Shown: positions 1 to 5,924, numbered from the stretch's first letter. The stretch is 6,190 bases of DNA from Candidatus Bathyarchaeota archaeon (GCA_026414245.1 JAOAJJ010000068.1:1-6190); one strand, 5' to 3'. The notes: generated from the letters alone by a model not told the origin. Made by a program: numbers and translations.

Positions 1-517
1 GTGCCATACTTTCGACCCAATTAAGGAGGGCGTGAAGGTTACAGTTGATGATATGACCTTGGCGATAATAAAGTATGAGGGAAATGTTTTTTCCCAGTGG
101 ATCTGGACTCGGGCAACGCCGGCTAAAAGAGCCTACATGCATACGCTGTGCGGTTCAAGGGGGGTCCTCTCAGACGACGGCATCCATTTAGAAACAGAAT
201 ACGGAAAGATTGAAACTAGATCCGTAGATACGCTTATAGAGGAAATGCGGAGAAATCTTCCAAAAGAAATTCTGGAGAAATTCTTTCCGAGGGGGATAAC
301 CGACACGTTCGCCATAGAATTATATGATTTCTACGACTCGGTGATTAATAGAAGGAGACCTGAAGTTGATGGTGTTGAAGCATATAAGGACATGGCAATA
401 CCTTTAAGCTTCTATGAGTCAGCTAAGCTGAATAAGCCTGTCAGAGTTAAAGATGTTGAAGATTTGCACGTTGAAGAGTATCAGAAGGAGATAAATGAAA
501 AGCTTTCAATATCATAG
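1..517 (+). CDS. Gfo/Idh/MocA-family oxidoreductase, C-terminal part (5' end outside window)
   Basis: The frame is open from base 2, so the GTG at 32 is internal and the gene begins before the window; 171 residues are visible. They match the C-terminal alpha/beta domain of Gfo/Idh/MocA dehydrogenases. A strand pattern VDDMTLAIIKYEG is followed by a GSRGVLSDDG turn (the family's GT.G.l...G element). Near the end, FAIELYDFYDSVINRRRPEV and a helix containing FYESAKLNKPVRV match the family's terminal 'F..ai..gr.p......al......SA..g.pV.v' pattern. The Rossmann NAD(P) domain and the catalytic EKP-type motif lie upstream and cannot be seen, so the substrate (sugar, inositol or other polyol) is unknown. 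Family assignment is fairly secure; the specific activity is not. A T-rich tract follows the stop. Confidence 0.85.
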   Translation, partial: CHTFDPIKEGVKVTVDDMTLAIIKYEGNVFSQWIWTRATPAKRAYMHTLCGSRGVLSDDGIHLETEYGKIETRSVDTLIEEMRRNLPKEILEKFFPRGITDTFAIELYDFYDSVINRRRPEVDGVEAYKDMAIPLSFYESAKLNKPVRVKDVEDLHVEEYQKEINEKLSIS

Positions 518-537
518 ACCCTTCTTTTTCTTTTTCA
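518..537 (+). terminator. T-rich tract, probable archaeal transcription terminator
   Basis: Immediately after the TAG stop of the oxidoreductase lies a pyrimidine tract with two runs of five T (526-529 region and 531-535). Archaeal RNA polymerase commonly terminates at such oligo-T stretches without a hairpin. The position fits; function is inferred. Confidence 0.5.
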
Positions 538-565
538 AAGATAATGTTAAGAAGATCAGAATAAT

Positions 566-582
566 CATTGTTTTCAACAATG
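566..582. promoter_or_regulatory. 17-bp perfect inverted repeat, operator-like
   Basis: CATTGTT and AACAATG form 7-bp perfectly inverted arms around a TTC centre. The repeat sits about 10 bp upstream of the weak TATA-like box of the radical SAM gene, a place where archaeal regulators often bind. It could also fold as a small hairpin, but no T-run follows, so an intrinsic terminator is less likely. The sequence is certain; the role is inferred. Confidence 0.45.
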
Positions 583-583
583 C

Positions 584-601
584 TAAAGGATTAGGATATA
601 G
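584..601 (+). promoter_or_regulatory. Weak TATA-like promoter of the radical SAM gene
   Basis: A purine stretch (AAAGG, possible BRE) precedes GGATATAG, centred near 597. Transcription about 26 bp downstream would begin near 623 and give a leader of about 13 nt to the TTG at 636. This is the same geometry as the clearer promoters of the MscS gene and of the gene at 5114. The box itself is a poor match to consensus. Confidence 0.35.
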
Positions 602-635
602 GCAGCCTTAAACATTTTAATTATTGGTGAAAACG

Positions 636-1748
636 TTGGGAAAGTGTTCGATATGCGGTGTTGCCTCGCCCTTGATTTCCAGTAATTTAGGCGTATGTTC
701 AAAGTGTATAAAGGGGAGACCGGAAGAAGCTCTTAGGATTGTTGGTAAAGTACGCGAGTTCTCACGTAGATCATTTAATTTACCACCGAATGTGCCGAAG
801 AGCCCGGAGGGCGTTAAGTGCGGGTTATGTGGAAATGAATGCGTTATTCCCTCTGGAGAAAAGGGGTTCTGTGGTCTCTCATACAATGCTGATGGCGTCC
901 TTTCACGTTTGGGCGGGACTCCGGAGAAGGGTATTCTAGAATGGTATTATGATCCATTGCCAACGAACTGTGTTGCATGGTGGTTCTGTCCAGGCTGCAC
1001 AGGCGCTGGCTACCCTAGGTACGCTTATAAGCCGACGGCTGAAACTGGCTATATGAATCTTGCCGTCTTTTATGGCGCATGCAGCCTCGACTGTCTCTTC
1101 TGCCAAAATTGGCATTATAGGAGTCTCTCGCAGAAGCTAAGTCCCTGTTTGAGTTGTGAAGAGTTGGCTGACAAAGCTAACCGTAAGGTCTCGTGCATAT
1201 GCTTCTTTGGTGGAGACCCCTCGGTTCAGATGCCCCACGCGCTGAAAACCAGTGAGATATCGCTGAAAAAAGCTGAAGATGAAAAACGGATACTGAGGAT
1301 ATGTTGGGAGACAAATGGAAATATGAGTAGAAGTCTCGCTGTTAAAGCAGCCGAGCTATCTTTTAAGAGCGGCGGCATTGTGAAGTATGATTTGAAAGCA
1401 TGGGACGAGAACATTTATGGAGCTTTATGCGGGGCCTCAAACAGGGCTTCACTAGAAAACTTCAGAATTACTGGTGAGATGTACTTTAGAGAGAGGCGGG
1501 AAGTCCCGGTTTTAACAGCGAGCACTCTTTTAGTTCCAGGATATGTAGATTCCTCGGAGGTTGAGGAAATAGCTAAGTTTATTGCAAGTATAGATCCAGA
1601 TATTCCTTATACCCTGCTTGCCTTCTATCCGCAATATATTATGAATGATTTGCCGACCACTAGTAGAAAGCAAGCTTACGAATGCTATAATGTGGCGAAA
1701 AAGTATCTTAGGAAAGTGAATATAGGGAATATTCATTTACTCGCCTAA
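636..1748 (+). CDS. Radical SAM protein, PflA/AmmeMemoRadiSam-like, cysteine-rich
   Basis: Start: the frame offers TTG 624, GTG 627 and TTG 636. I chose 636 because GGTGA (626-630) stands 5 nt before it; 624 remains possible and adds four residues. Counting from 636, a zinc-ribbon-like C4-x2-C7...C21-x2-C24 comes first, then C62GLC65GNEC69 and C79, as in PflA-like proteins of the COG1180/COG1313 type. The radical SAM motif CxxxCxxC (C149, C153, C156, then QNW) binds the 4Fe-4S cluster that cleaves S-adenosylmethionine. GGDPS (192-196) replaces the usual GGEP, ETNG is at 225-228 and YDLKAWD at 251-257; these fit the partial TIM barrel. Extra cysteines at 112, 118, 121, 171, 174, 187 and 189 may bind zinc or another cluster. 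The protein is cytosolic; its substrate is unknown. No AMMECR1 or MEMO partner is visible nearby, so a pathway cannot be assigned. The reaction class is well supported. Confidence 0.9.
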   Translation: MGKCSICGVASPLISSNLGVCSKCIKGRPEEALRIVGKVREFSRRSFNLPPNVPKSPEGVKCGLCGNECVIPSGEKGFCGLSYNADGVLSRLGGTPEKGILEWYYDPLPTNCVAWWFCPGCTGAGYPRYAYKPTAETGYMNLAVFYGACSLDCLFCQNWHYRSLSQKLSPCLSCEELADKANRKVSCICFFGGDPSVQMPHALKTSEISLKKAEDEKRILRICWETNGNMSRSLAVKAAELSFKSGGIVKYDLKAWDENIYGALCGASNRASLENFRITGEMYFRERREVPVLTASTLLVPGYVDSSEVEEIAKFIASIDPDIPYTLLAFYPQYIMNDLPTTSRKQAYECYNVAKKYLRKVNIGNIHLLA

Positions 1749-2035
1749 TTAAGTCGGTTAAGATTATTAGATAGTGTTCCAGATAGATATTTTTTCCATC
1801 CATGAGCGAAGTGCAAACCGAGTTCTCTTCGATCGGGCGGGCAATTTTTGGATATGAAGAATGTCCATCTGCATAAATTGAACGGTGCGTCTACCCTATG
1901 CTAGTCGACTCCCGCGCAAAAACGGCTTGATCCCTCCTTAAAATGTGTTTTTAGAATTATGGATTTTTATTTAGTCCATGATGCGAAAAAGGGTATTGAT
2001 TCCCGCAGAGTAAGCCGACTATGCCTCGGAAAAAT
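1749..2035. other. Intergenic stretch with no supported gene
   Basis: Between the radical SAM stop and the convergent minus-strand gene I see no convincing gene, tRNA or structured RNA. T-runs lie near both ends (1790-1795 on the plus strand; 2030-2034 read as T5 on the minus strand) and probably end the two flanking transcripts. A short plus-strand frame starts at ATG 1802, stops with TAA at 1874-1876 and stays open in the same frame to TGA at 1928-1930. It is 42 codons in all with one stop, has no ribosome binding site, and is most likely chance or a small remnant. AGTCGACT near 1952 is a short palindrome without other support. Confidence 0.5.
1788..1797 (+). terminator. Oligo-T tract after the radical SAM gene
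   Basis: A run of six T (1790-1795) lies 42 nt past the TAA stop on the plus strand, with no hairpin. This suits an archaeal T-tract terminator, but evidence is limited to composition and position. Confidence 0.35.
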
Positions 2036-2404
2036 CTAATATATTAGCAGGCTCTCATTCCACATCCTTAACAATTCGTCGCAAGCGAATTTAACCTCCG
2101 ATTTTCGACTTTTCTCCCTTAATTTTTTCAGAAACTCTATGCGCTTCTCAAATGACTTAAGTTCCAGCAGCCCCTCATGATAAGGTTCCGCAAGCGTTCC
2201 TCCAATCTGCATATAGCAGGCTTCTTGAATAAATCTGCTAGCAGCATCAACTGGGTTTTCAACAGCATACTTATTTGCCCAGATTGTTGCCTCGGAGACC
2301 CTTAGCTGTGTTAAACCATCGATCTCTTTTATACAGCGAATATACGTTTTTAAAAAGTCATAGTAGCCAGCTGTCTTGACGAGATTAAGAGCTTGCCGCA
2401 CCAA
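2036..2404 (-). CDS. Uncharacterised helical protein, possibly the C-terminal part of a broken gene
   Basis: This frame encodes 122 residues from a TTG at 2404. I do not recognise the family. The protein looks alpha-helical and soluble, with charged amphipathic segments, for example residues 85-105 rich in K, E and R, and no membrane segment or signal peptide. The start is doubtful: an AGAGGG directly abuts the TTG, leaving no proper spacing (the GTG at 2401 has about 3 nt). The same frame stays open for 23 more protein-like codons upstream, up to a TGA at 2474-2476, and contains no ATG, GTG or TTG there. Either initiation occurs at a rare codon or the gene is disrupted. It converges with the radical SAM gene. 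T5 at 2034-2030 right after its TAG stop may terminate it. It is more likely real coding sequence than a shadow. Confidence 0.55.
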   Translation of the reverse strand: MVRQALNLVKTAGYYDFLKTYIRCIKEIDGLTQLRVSEATIWANKYAVENPVDAASRFIQEACYMQIGGTLAEPYHEGLLELKSFEKRIEFLKKLREKSRKSEVKFACDELLRMWNESLLIY

Positions 2405-2605
2405 CCCTCTAAATTCAGGGCTACCTTCAATTTTTAAGCGATAGCTCCTTCCATTAGGCTTTGCCGTTTCCTCTCACCCCATTATTCTAAACAAATCTTC
2501 TAAGTTCTTCTTGCAGACACCCTGCGTATAAATGTCTCGAAAACGCTTAATACGCCTTCTATCTTCGGGACGCCTGTAAAAAATGGCATGGAGATATTTA
2601 TTAAA
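2405..2605 (-). pseudogene. In-frame upstream extension of the 2036-2404 gene, interrupted by TGA
   Basis: Reading leftwards on the minus strand from the TAG at 2608-2606, 43 codons are open without an early start codon. They end with ...LEDLFRIMG and a TGA (2476-2474), and the frame then continues as EETAKPNGRSYRLKIEGSPE into the gene below. Both parts have the basic, helix-forming composition of real protein. The TGA sits in GGGGTGAGAGG (2479-2469), itself a good Shine-Dalgarno sequence. Two readings are possible. One is a decayed gene with a lost start and a nonsense mutation. The other is an intact shorter gene whose leader holds this ribosome site and which starts at an unusual codon such as ACG near 2467. 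A TATA-like TTTATA on the minus strand at 2532-2527 would favour the second. I cannot decide from one sequence. Confidence 0.4.
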
Positions 2606-2719
2606 CTATTCGAGGGGAAACACCAAAAATAAGTTCTTCAAAGTGGTGAAACGTGTTCTCTGTAAACCCGATATCGTTTTTCCAGCGCTCTCCCTAAGAT
2701 TAGAAGGAAAAGGTAAAAA

Positions 2720-2737
2720 TAGATCCTTTATATTTAT
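2720..2737 (+). promoter_or_regulatory. TATA-box promoter of the MscS-type channel gene
   Basis: CTTTATATTTA (2726-2736) preceded by A-rich sequence is a close archaeal TATA match. Initiation about 26 bp downstream, near 2757, would give a leader of about 14 nt that includes the GGGG at 2759-2762. Confidence 0.6.
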
Positions 2738-2770
2738 GGTCAAGAATATGGGTATAGTGGGGTAGTGAGT

Positions 2771-3880
2771 ATGATGCAAAGAAAGATCACATTAGCAATT
2801 GTTGTTTTAGCTCTGGTTGTTGCCTTGTGGTACTATCCCTTCGGCGGCTCACGAGTTCTCGCCCCACTTATAAGTGAGCATTATGCTGAAAGATTTATAT
2901 CAGCTCTCATCTTATTCGCTGGACTTACAATAGGCTACATTCTCACTTCGCTGATAATAAAGTCAACAATGCTGAGGGTTGGCGCTAAAGAAGGCGAAAT
3001 AATAATGATTAATAATGTTATTAAGGCGTGCCTGATCTTGGCTGGAATAATATCTGTTTTAAGCGACTGGTTTTCACTCGGAGCGCTCGGCTCAGTCTTC
3101 GCAGCCTTCGGAGGAATGTTTCTAGGATGGTCTCTGCAGGCACCTATAACTGGGGTAGCTGGTTGGCTGCTAATATCGATTATTAGACCCTTCAGCGTCG
3201 GCGATAGGGTTCAGCTGCCATCTTACGGCTTAGTCGGCGATGTTGTCGCCGTCACCCCACTATACACCGTATTGAATCAGGTGGGAGGCTCTGTTGGAAG
3301 CGAGGAGCCAGTAAACAGAACAATTCTAATACCGAACGCTATGCTCTTCGGAACATTAATCATCAACTATACACCTAAAGAGCAGGAAAAGCTTATCGAA
3401 ACATTTCGAAAGAGATTTAGTAAGGGTGAGGCTGAATCTGGACCAGCCTACATACTTGATGAGTTCGTTCTAAGAATCACATTTGACTCTGACTGGGATG
3501 AGGCTGAGAGAATTCTGCTAGATGCAGCCAGAGAGGTCACTGCAGACATTATAAAAGCAACCGGGCAAGAGCCATATATCCGCGCAGACGTCTCTGATTG
3601 GTACGGCGTATTTATGAGACTTAGATTCATGACTCATGCGACGGAGAGACCGCGAATAATGTATGAGCTAACGAAGAAAATAATTAAGGCTATACAAGAA
3701 AGCGATAAAGTGGATATAGCTATACCATTTGTATATTCTATGAAGCGGCCTTTCCCAATTCAAACGGTGGAGGGGCTCAATGTATCCGCCAGTATAAAGA
3801 GTTTAAATCTAAAAGATATTACTGTAGCAAAAGACTACGAAAACCTGAGGCAGAAGAGCGCTGGAAGGGATAAGGAATAG
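2771..3880 (+). CDS. MscS-family small-conductance mechanosensitive ion channel
   Basis: The product is a membrane channel that opens under membrane tension and releases solutes during hypo-osmotic shock. Start: GGGG (2759-2762) lies 8 nt before ATG 2771 but only 2 nt before the in-frame GTG 2765, so I prefer 2771 (369 residues). Helices are predicted at about 6-21, 42-64 and 81-97, followed by the Gly/Ala-rich pore helix from about 104 to 138 (GALGSVFAAFGGMFLGWSLQ). RPFSVGDRV (139-147) then marks the entry to the cytosolic beta domain, the signature of MscS. The rest is an alpha/beta vestibule domain ending in the strand DIAIPFVY, plus a charged tail of about 45 residues. It is longer than E. 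coli MscS (286 residues). It appears monocistronic, with its own promoter and a convergent neighbour. Family assignment is firm; conductance and gating are not predictable. Confidence 0.95.
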   Translation: MMQRKITLAIVVLALVVALWYYPFGGSRVLAPLISEHYAERFISALILFAGLTIGYILTSLIIKSTMLRVGAKEGEIIMINNVIKACLILAGIISVLSDWFSLGALGSVFAAFGGMFLGWSLQAPITGVAGWLLISIIRPFSVGDRVQLPSYGLVGDVVAVTPLYTVLNQVGGSVGSEEPVNRTILIPNAMLFGTLIINYTPKEQEKLIETFRKRFSKGEAESGPAYILDEFVLRITFDSDWDEAERILLDAAREVTADIIKATGQEPYIRADVSDWYGVFMRLRFMTHATERPRIMYELTKKIIKAIQESDKVDIAIPFVYSMKRPFPIQTVEGLNVSASIKSLNLKDITVAKDYENLRQKSAGRDKE

Positions 3881-3949
3881 GGCTGCCATAAATTGCTTGA
3901 AAACGCTGGTACGTTTAATGGCTGTTGCAAGGAGAGCGTCTTTTCTGAT

Positions 3950-3969
3950 ATAGACTAATTAAAGTCTAT
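3950..3969. terminator. Hairpin between convergent genes
   Basis: ATAGACT and AGTCTAT form a perfect 7-bp stem around AATTAA. The element lies 69 nt past the channel stop and 23 nt beyond the end of the opposing gene, so it could act on both transcripts. Archaeal termination rarely needs hairpins, so a role in mRNA 3'-end processing or stability is also possible. Confidence 0.4.
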
Positions 3970-3992
3970 GCGGTGTGACTGGGAAATAAATG

Positions 3993-4664
3993 TTAAGTTA
4001 AGTCGACTGTAAAGTGGCTGCTGATCACCGGCTTATAAATGTCATCGCCTTCAAATTTTACGTAGAATCTGATTTGACGCCCAATCTTAAAAGGTTTTAA
4101 TCCATTTGCAACGAAAGAGCCGTCCTCTTTCGTCACACAGCAAGCAATAATTTCATCGTTTCTGAGGGTTCTGGCATCGTATATTTTGATTTGAGCCTTT
4201 CCTATACCTTCATTTGTGGCGGCATCAATAAGCTTGCCGGTTACGGTGAAGCCCGGGTTTCGCGAAATCTCCGTTATCTTATCGACTATTAGTTTACTTT
4301 CCCTCCTGGAGACATATAGTCTAGGGGGAGAATCTTTAGGCTGCGCATATACTTCTCTATCCTCTATGTAGACCTTATAATAGTATTCGGACTCATAGGG
4401 TGGTTTAAAGGGTATAAGTATCTTCTCGTCTGAGAGAGGGGGTAGAGTCACAATATGCTTAGACTGCTTTACGCTGATGTCGGGAAGGAATCTGCTGCTT
4501 TTAAATATCGCCACCTTAATTAAACCTATCGCTGACCTCATTCTTAAGGGGTTCTCAACAACAACCTCTCCAAATACTTTATCGTAGACGAGGCAGCGTG
4601 AGACTGGTTCTCCGGAGGAGTCAATCCACCTAGAAGATTTATATCGTGGTAAAGGTTCCTCCAA
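3993..4664 (-). CDS. Protein with two predicted beta-sandwich (CARDB-like and carboxypeptidase-regulatory/Ig-like) domains
   Basis: The frame encodes 223 residues from TTG 4664, the only start before Met42. GGTG lies about 8 nt upstream and supports initiation. Residues about 31-105 (VFGEVVVENP...LPPLSDEKILIPF...YYYKVYI) have the alternating strand pattern of CARDB-type adhesion domains. Residues about 139-222 (GKLIDAATNEGIGKAQIKIYD...TKEDGSFVANGL...FEGDDIYKP) match the carboxypeptidase-regulatory or Ig-like layout: 'G.l.d..t..pi..a.v.i', then 'T..DGsF', then 'f.Gd..Y'. Such domains usually act outside the cell in binding or assembly. Oddly, no signal peptide or membrane anchor is present. 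The two-helix membrane protein encoded 31 nt upstream is probably its operon partner and could supply membrane attachment, or the two may once have been one gene. Domain naming is from pattern only; no function can be assigned. Confidence 0.8.
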   Translation of the reverse strand: MEEPLPRYKSSRWIDSSGEPVSRCLVYDKVFGEVVVENPLRMRSAIGLIKVAIFKSSRFLPDISVKQSKHIVTLPPLSDEKILIPFKPPYESEYYYKVYIEDREVYAQPKDSPPRLYVSRRESKLIVDKITEISRNPGFTVTGKLIDAATNEGIGKAQIKIYDARTLRNDEIIACCVTKEDGSFVANGLKPFKIGRQIRFYVKFEGDDIYKPVISSHFTVDLT

Positions 4665-4695
4665 TTTAATGCACCGTTAGATCTCCAAGGCTCTT

Positions 4696-4908
4696 TTACG
4701 GGAGTAAAGCGTAGATGAGGCAGCATGCAACCGCTAAAAAGGCTCCAGTAAAGCCCCAGATAATCCATTCTGACGCAAAAATCTGTGGGAAGATTTCCGT
4801 GATTGCTGGAAAGACTTGAACATATAAAAAGTTGGCTACGGCTCCTAAAATGAACCCTATAAACCCGATCATTATTATCGCAAACATCATTTTAAGTTTC
4901 TGACCCAA
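4696..4908 (-). CDS. Small two-helix membrane protein
   Basis: This 70-residue protein starts at TTG 4908, chosen because a full GGAGG (4920-4916) stands 7 nt upstream; the ATGs at codons 7 and 8 lack such a site. Hydrophobic segments at about 7-30 and 47-69 are separated by a short loop (PAITEIFPQIFASE). The positively charged start (GQKLK) suggests both ends are cytosolic. The C-terminus stops at the end of the second helix. I do not recognise the family. The gene is the first of a probable two-gene minus-strand unit with the beta-sandwich protein 31 nt downstream, and it diverges from the gene at 5114. A role in anchoring or exporting the partner is only a guess from proximity. Confidence 0.75.
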   Translation of the reverse strand: MGQKLKMMFAIIMIGFIGFILGAVANFLYVQVFPAITEIFPQIFASEWIIWGFTGAFLAVACCLIYALLP

Positions 4909-5113
4909 GTATCGTCCTCCGTAATATTCTTTATTTTTTAGCGGTGTTTTGCCAATGCTCCTTTAAGCTGATTGCTTCTTATAGAGTTCGAGTATTTTAA
5001 ATTATGCATTATCGGAGCATTTATGTGGATGATATGTCGATGCTGCTGCTAAATCTGTTATGCTCGATATATTTATATGTCCATAGCATATCATTATCAA
5101 TTGGGGGACATAA
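4909..5113. promoter_or_regulatory. Divergent intergenic promoter region
   Basis: This 205-bp AT-rich stretch separates the minus-strand membrane-protein unit from the plus-strand gene at 5114. On the minus strand, CTATAAG at 4984-4978 and ATTTAAAATA near 5003-4994 are possible TATA boxes. An inverted pair, ATGATATG (5029-5036) and CATATCAT (5087-5094), brackets the plus-strand TATA box with 50 bp between arms. The regulatory role is inferred. Confidence 0.4.
5066..5079 (+). promoter_or_regulatory. TATA-box promoter of the gene at 5114
   Basis: GATATATTTATATG includes TTTATAT at 5072-5078, a strong archaeal TATA match. Initiation about 26 bp on, near 5101, would give a 13-nt leader holding the GGGGG (5103-5107) that lies 6 nt before the ATG. 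Confidence 0.65.
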
Positions 5114-5509
5114 ATGCCTGTTCAAAGGTTTAGGATATCTCCCACATGTAAAAGCGCATTGTTTAGGGCTAAAAGATGGTTTTACTCCACATTTTACACA
5201 GGGGTTCCAGCCGAAGTGAGGGAGGAGAATAGGAAGGTTTGGGTTAATCTAGCCGCTAAGATAGTTGAAGAGATAAATAAGCGGAACGCTACAGAGAAAC
5301 CAGCGAGGCTTACAATAAATTATGAGACCAGTCCACTTAAGGAATTTAAACCGCTCTCAGCAACGATAGAAATTATGGAGATAAAACCTCTAGAAACTCT
5401 TACAATATTCACGTCAAAAGAGGAGGAGAAAAGGAGGTTAAAGGCGGAGCTAGAGGAGCTTATTAAGAGGGCGGAAAGCCTTGGATTAAGCCTAAAGGAT
5501 CTTGAGTAA
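5114..5509 (+). CDS. Uncharacterised 131-residue protein with C-terminal charged helix
   Basis: The start ATG 5114 is well supported by GGGGG 6 nt upstream and a good TATA box. I do not recognise the family. The N-terminus (residues 1-30) is basic and aromatic (KRWFYSTFYTG), and a middle helix lies at about 34-58. Residues about 64-100 alternate like beta strands (ARLTINYET, SATIEIMEI, LETLTIF). The last 30 residues form a highly charged helix (KEEEKRRLKAELEELIKRAE) with coiled-coil potential. No membrane segment, signal peptide or metal-binding cluster is seen, so it is probably cytosolic. It stands alone between its own promoter and a 154-nt gap to the next gene. Strand and start are confident; function is unknown. 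Confidence 0.85.
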   Translation: MPVQRFRISPTCKSALFRAKRWFYSTFYTGVPAEVREENRKVWVNLAAKIVEEINKRNATEKPARLTINYETSPLKEFKPLSATIEIMEIKPLETLTIFTSKEEEKRRLKAELEELIKRAESLGLSLKDLE

Positions 5510-5653
5510 AATTCATAGCTATCGCAGAAGATTCTTCTCTTGAAATCCTTAACTTCTGTTCATAAACACAATAAATACGTAAGATACTGGTGAATGAGGG
5601 ATTGTTGTATCGTAAATCATTTAAGGAATAATAACTTTACTTATTTATCAGCG

Positions 5654-5658
5654 GGTGG
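5654..5658 (+). promoter_or_regulatory. Ribosome binding site deciding the start of the EF-Tu domain-2-like gene
   Basis: GGTGG stands 5 nt before ATG 5664. It overlaps the other in-frame start, GTG 5655, which therefore has no site of its own. A possible TATA element (ATTTAAGG, 5619-5626) would put transcription near 5648, leaving a leader of about 16 nt. Confidence 0.5.
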
Positions 5659-5663
5659 AATCC

Positions 5664-5924
5664 ATGTCCGAGCTGGAATTGAAAGAGGTTGGTAAAGTAA
5701 CTCATTACTTTACTAAGATAGGTGTTGCTGTGATCAGTTTAACTGACACGCTCTCGGTTGGCGATAGAATTCTAATAAAGGGTATGACAACAAATTTTGA
5801 GCAATCTGTCGAATCAATGCAGATAGAGCATAAAAATGTGAATGTGGCGTATAGAGGGCAGAGCGTAGGACTAAAAGTTAACCAGAGAGTTAGGGAAGGC
5901 GACAAAGTCTACAAAATACTTTAA
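5664..5924 (+). CDS. Stand-alone EF-Tu domain-2-like beta-barrel protein
   Basis: The 86-residue protein corresponds to domain 2 of translational GTPases (EF-Tu/IF2 type) without the GTPase domain. Matching elements are GKVTHYFTKIGVAVISL (10-26), LSVGDRILIKG (30-40) with the family's 'l.vGD.i.i.G', FEQSVESMQIEH (45-56) and GQSVGLKV...VREGDKVYKI (65-85). This module normally packs against RNA or another protein. Free-standing copies occur in archaea, usually annotated 'translation elongation factor-like', and I know no firm function. No P-loop is present, so it is not a GTPase. Start ATG 5664 is preferred over GTG 5655 because GGTGG precedes it by 5 nt. It is followed 106 nt later by gatD in the same direction, so a link to translation is plausible but indirect. 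Confidence 0.85.
   Translation: MSELELKEVGKVTHYFTKIGVAVISLTDTLSVGDRILIKGMTTNFEQSVESMQIEHKNVNVAYRGQSVGLKVNQRVREGDKVYKIL

Noticed and set aside
1931..1940. Minus-strand TAAGGAGGGA, a perfect Shine-Dalgarno sequence
   Set aside because: No start codon lies at proper spacing; the nearest TTG is about 12 nt away and its frame stops after a few codons.
2474..2476. TGA read as selenocysteine
   Set aside because: Selenocysteine is known only in a few archaeal groups, no SECIS-like structure was seen, and the flanking residues (MG-U-EE) match no selenoprotein motif.
2500..2589. 29-codon minus-strand frame from ATG 2589
   Set aside because: It has no ribosome site or suitable promoter spacing, it is too short to judge, and it competes with the frame that continues into the 2036-2404 gene.
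2583..2765. 60-codon plus-strand frame before the channel gene
   Set aside because: It has no ribosome binding site, it overlaps the channel gene's TATA box and likely transcription start, and its sequence shows no domain pattern.
4544..4768. 74-codon minus-strand frame between the membrane protein and the beta-sandwich gene
   Set aside because: It overlaps both better-supported genes in another frame, has no ribosome site, and its composition is unlike real protein.
5004..5219. 71-codon plus-strand frame across the 5114 promoter
   Set aside because: It covers the TATA box and Shine-Dalgarno site of the 5114 gene and overlaps its coding start in another frame; a shadow.
5526..5538. Palindrome AGAAGA-T-TCTTCT after the 5114 gene
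   Set aside because: The one-base centre gives a poor hairpin and no T-run follows; such a short AT/AG palindrome can be chance.
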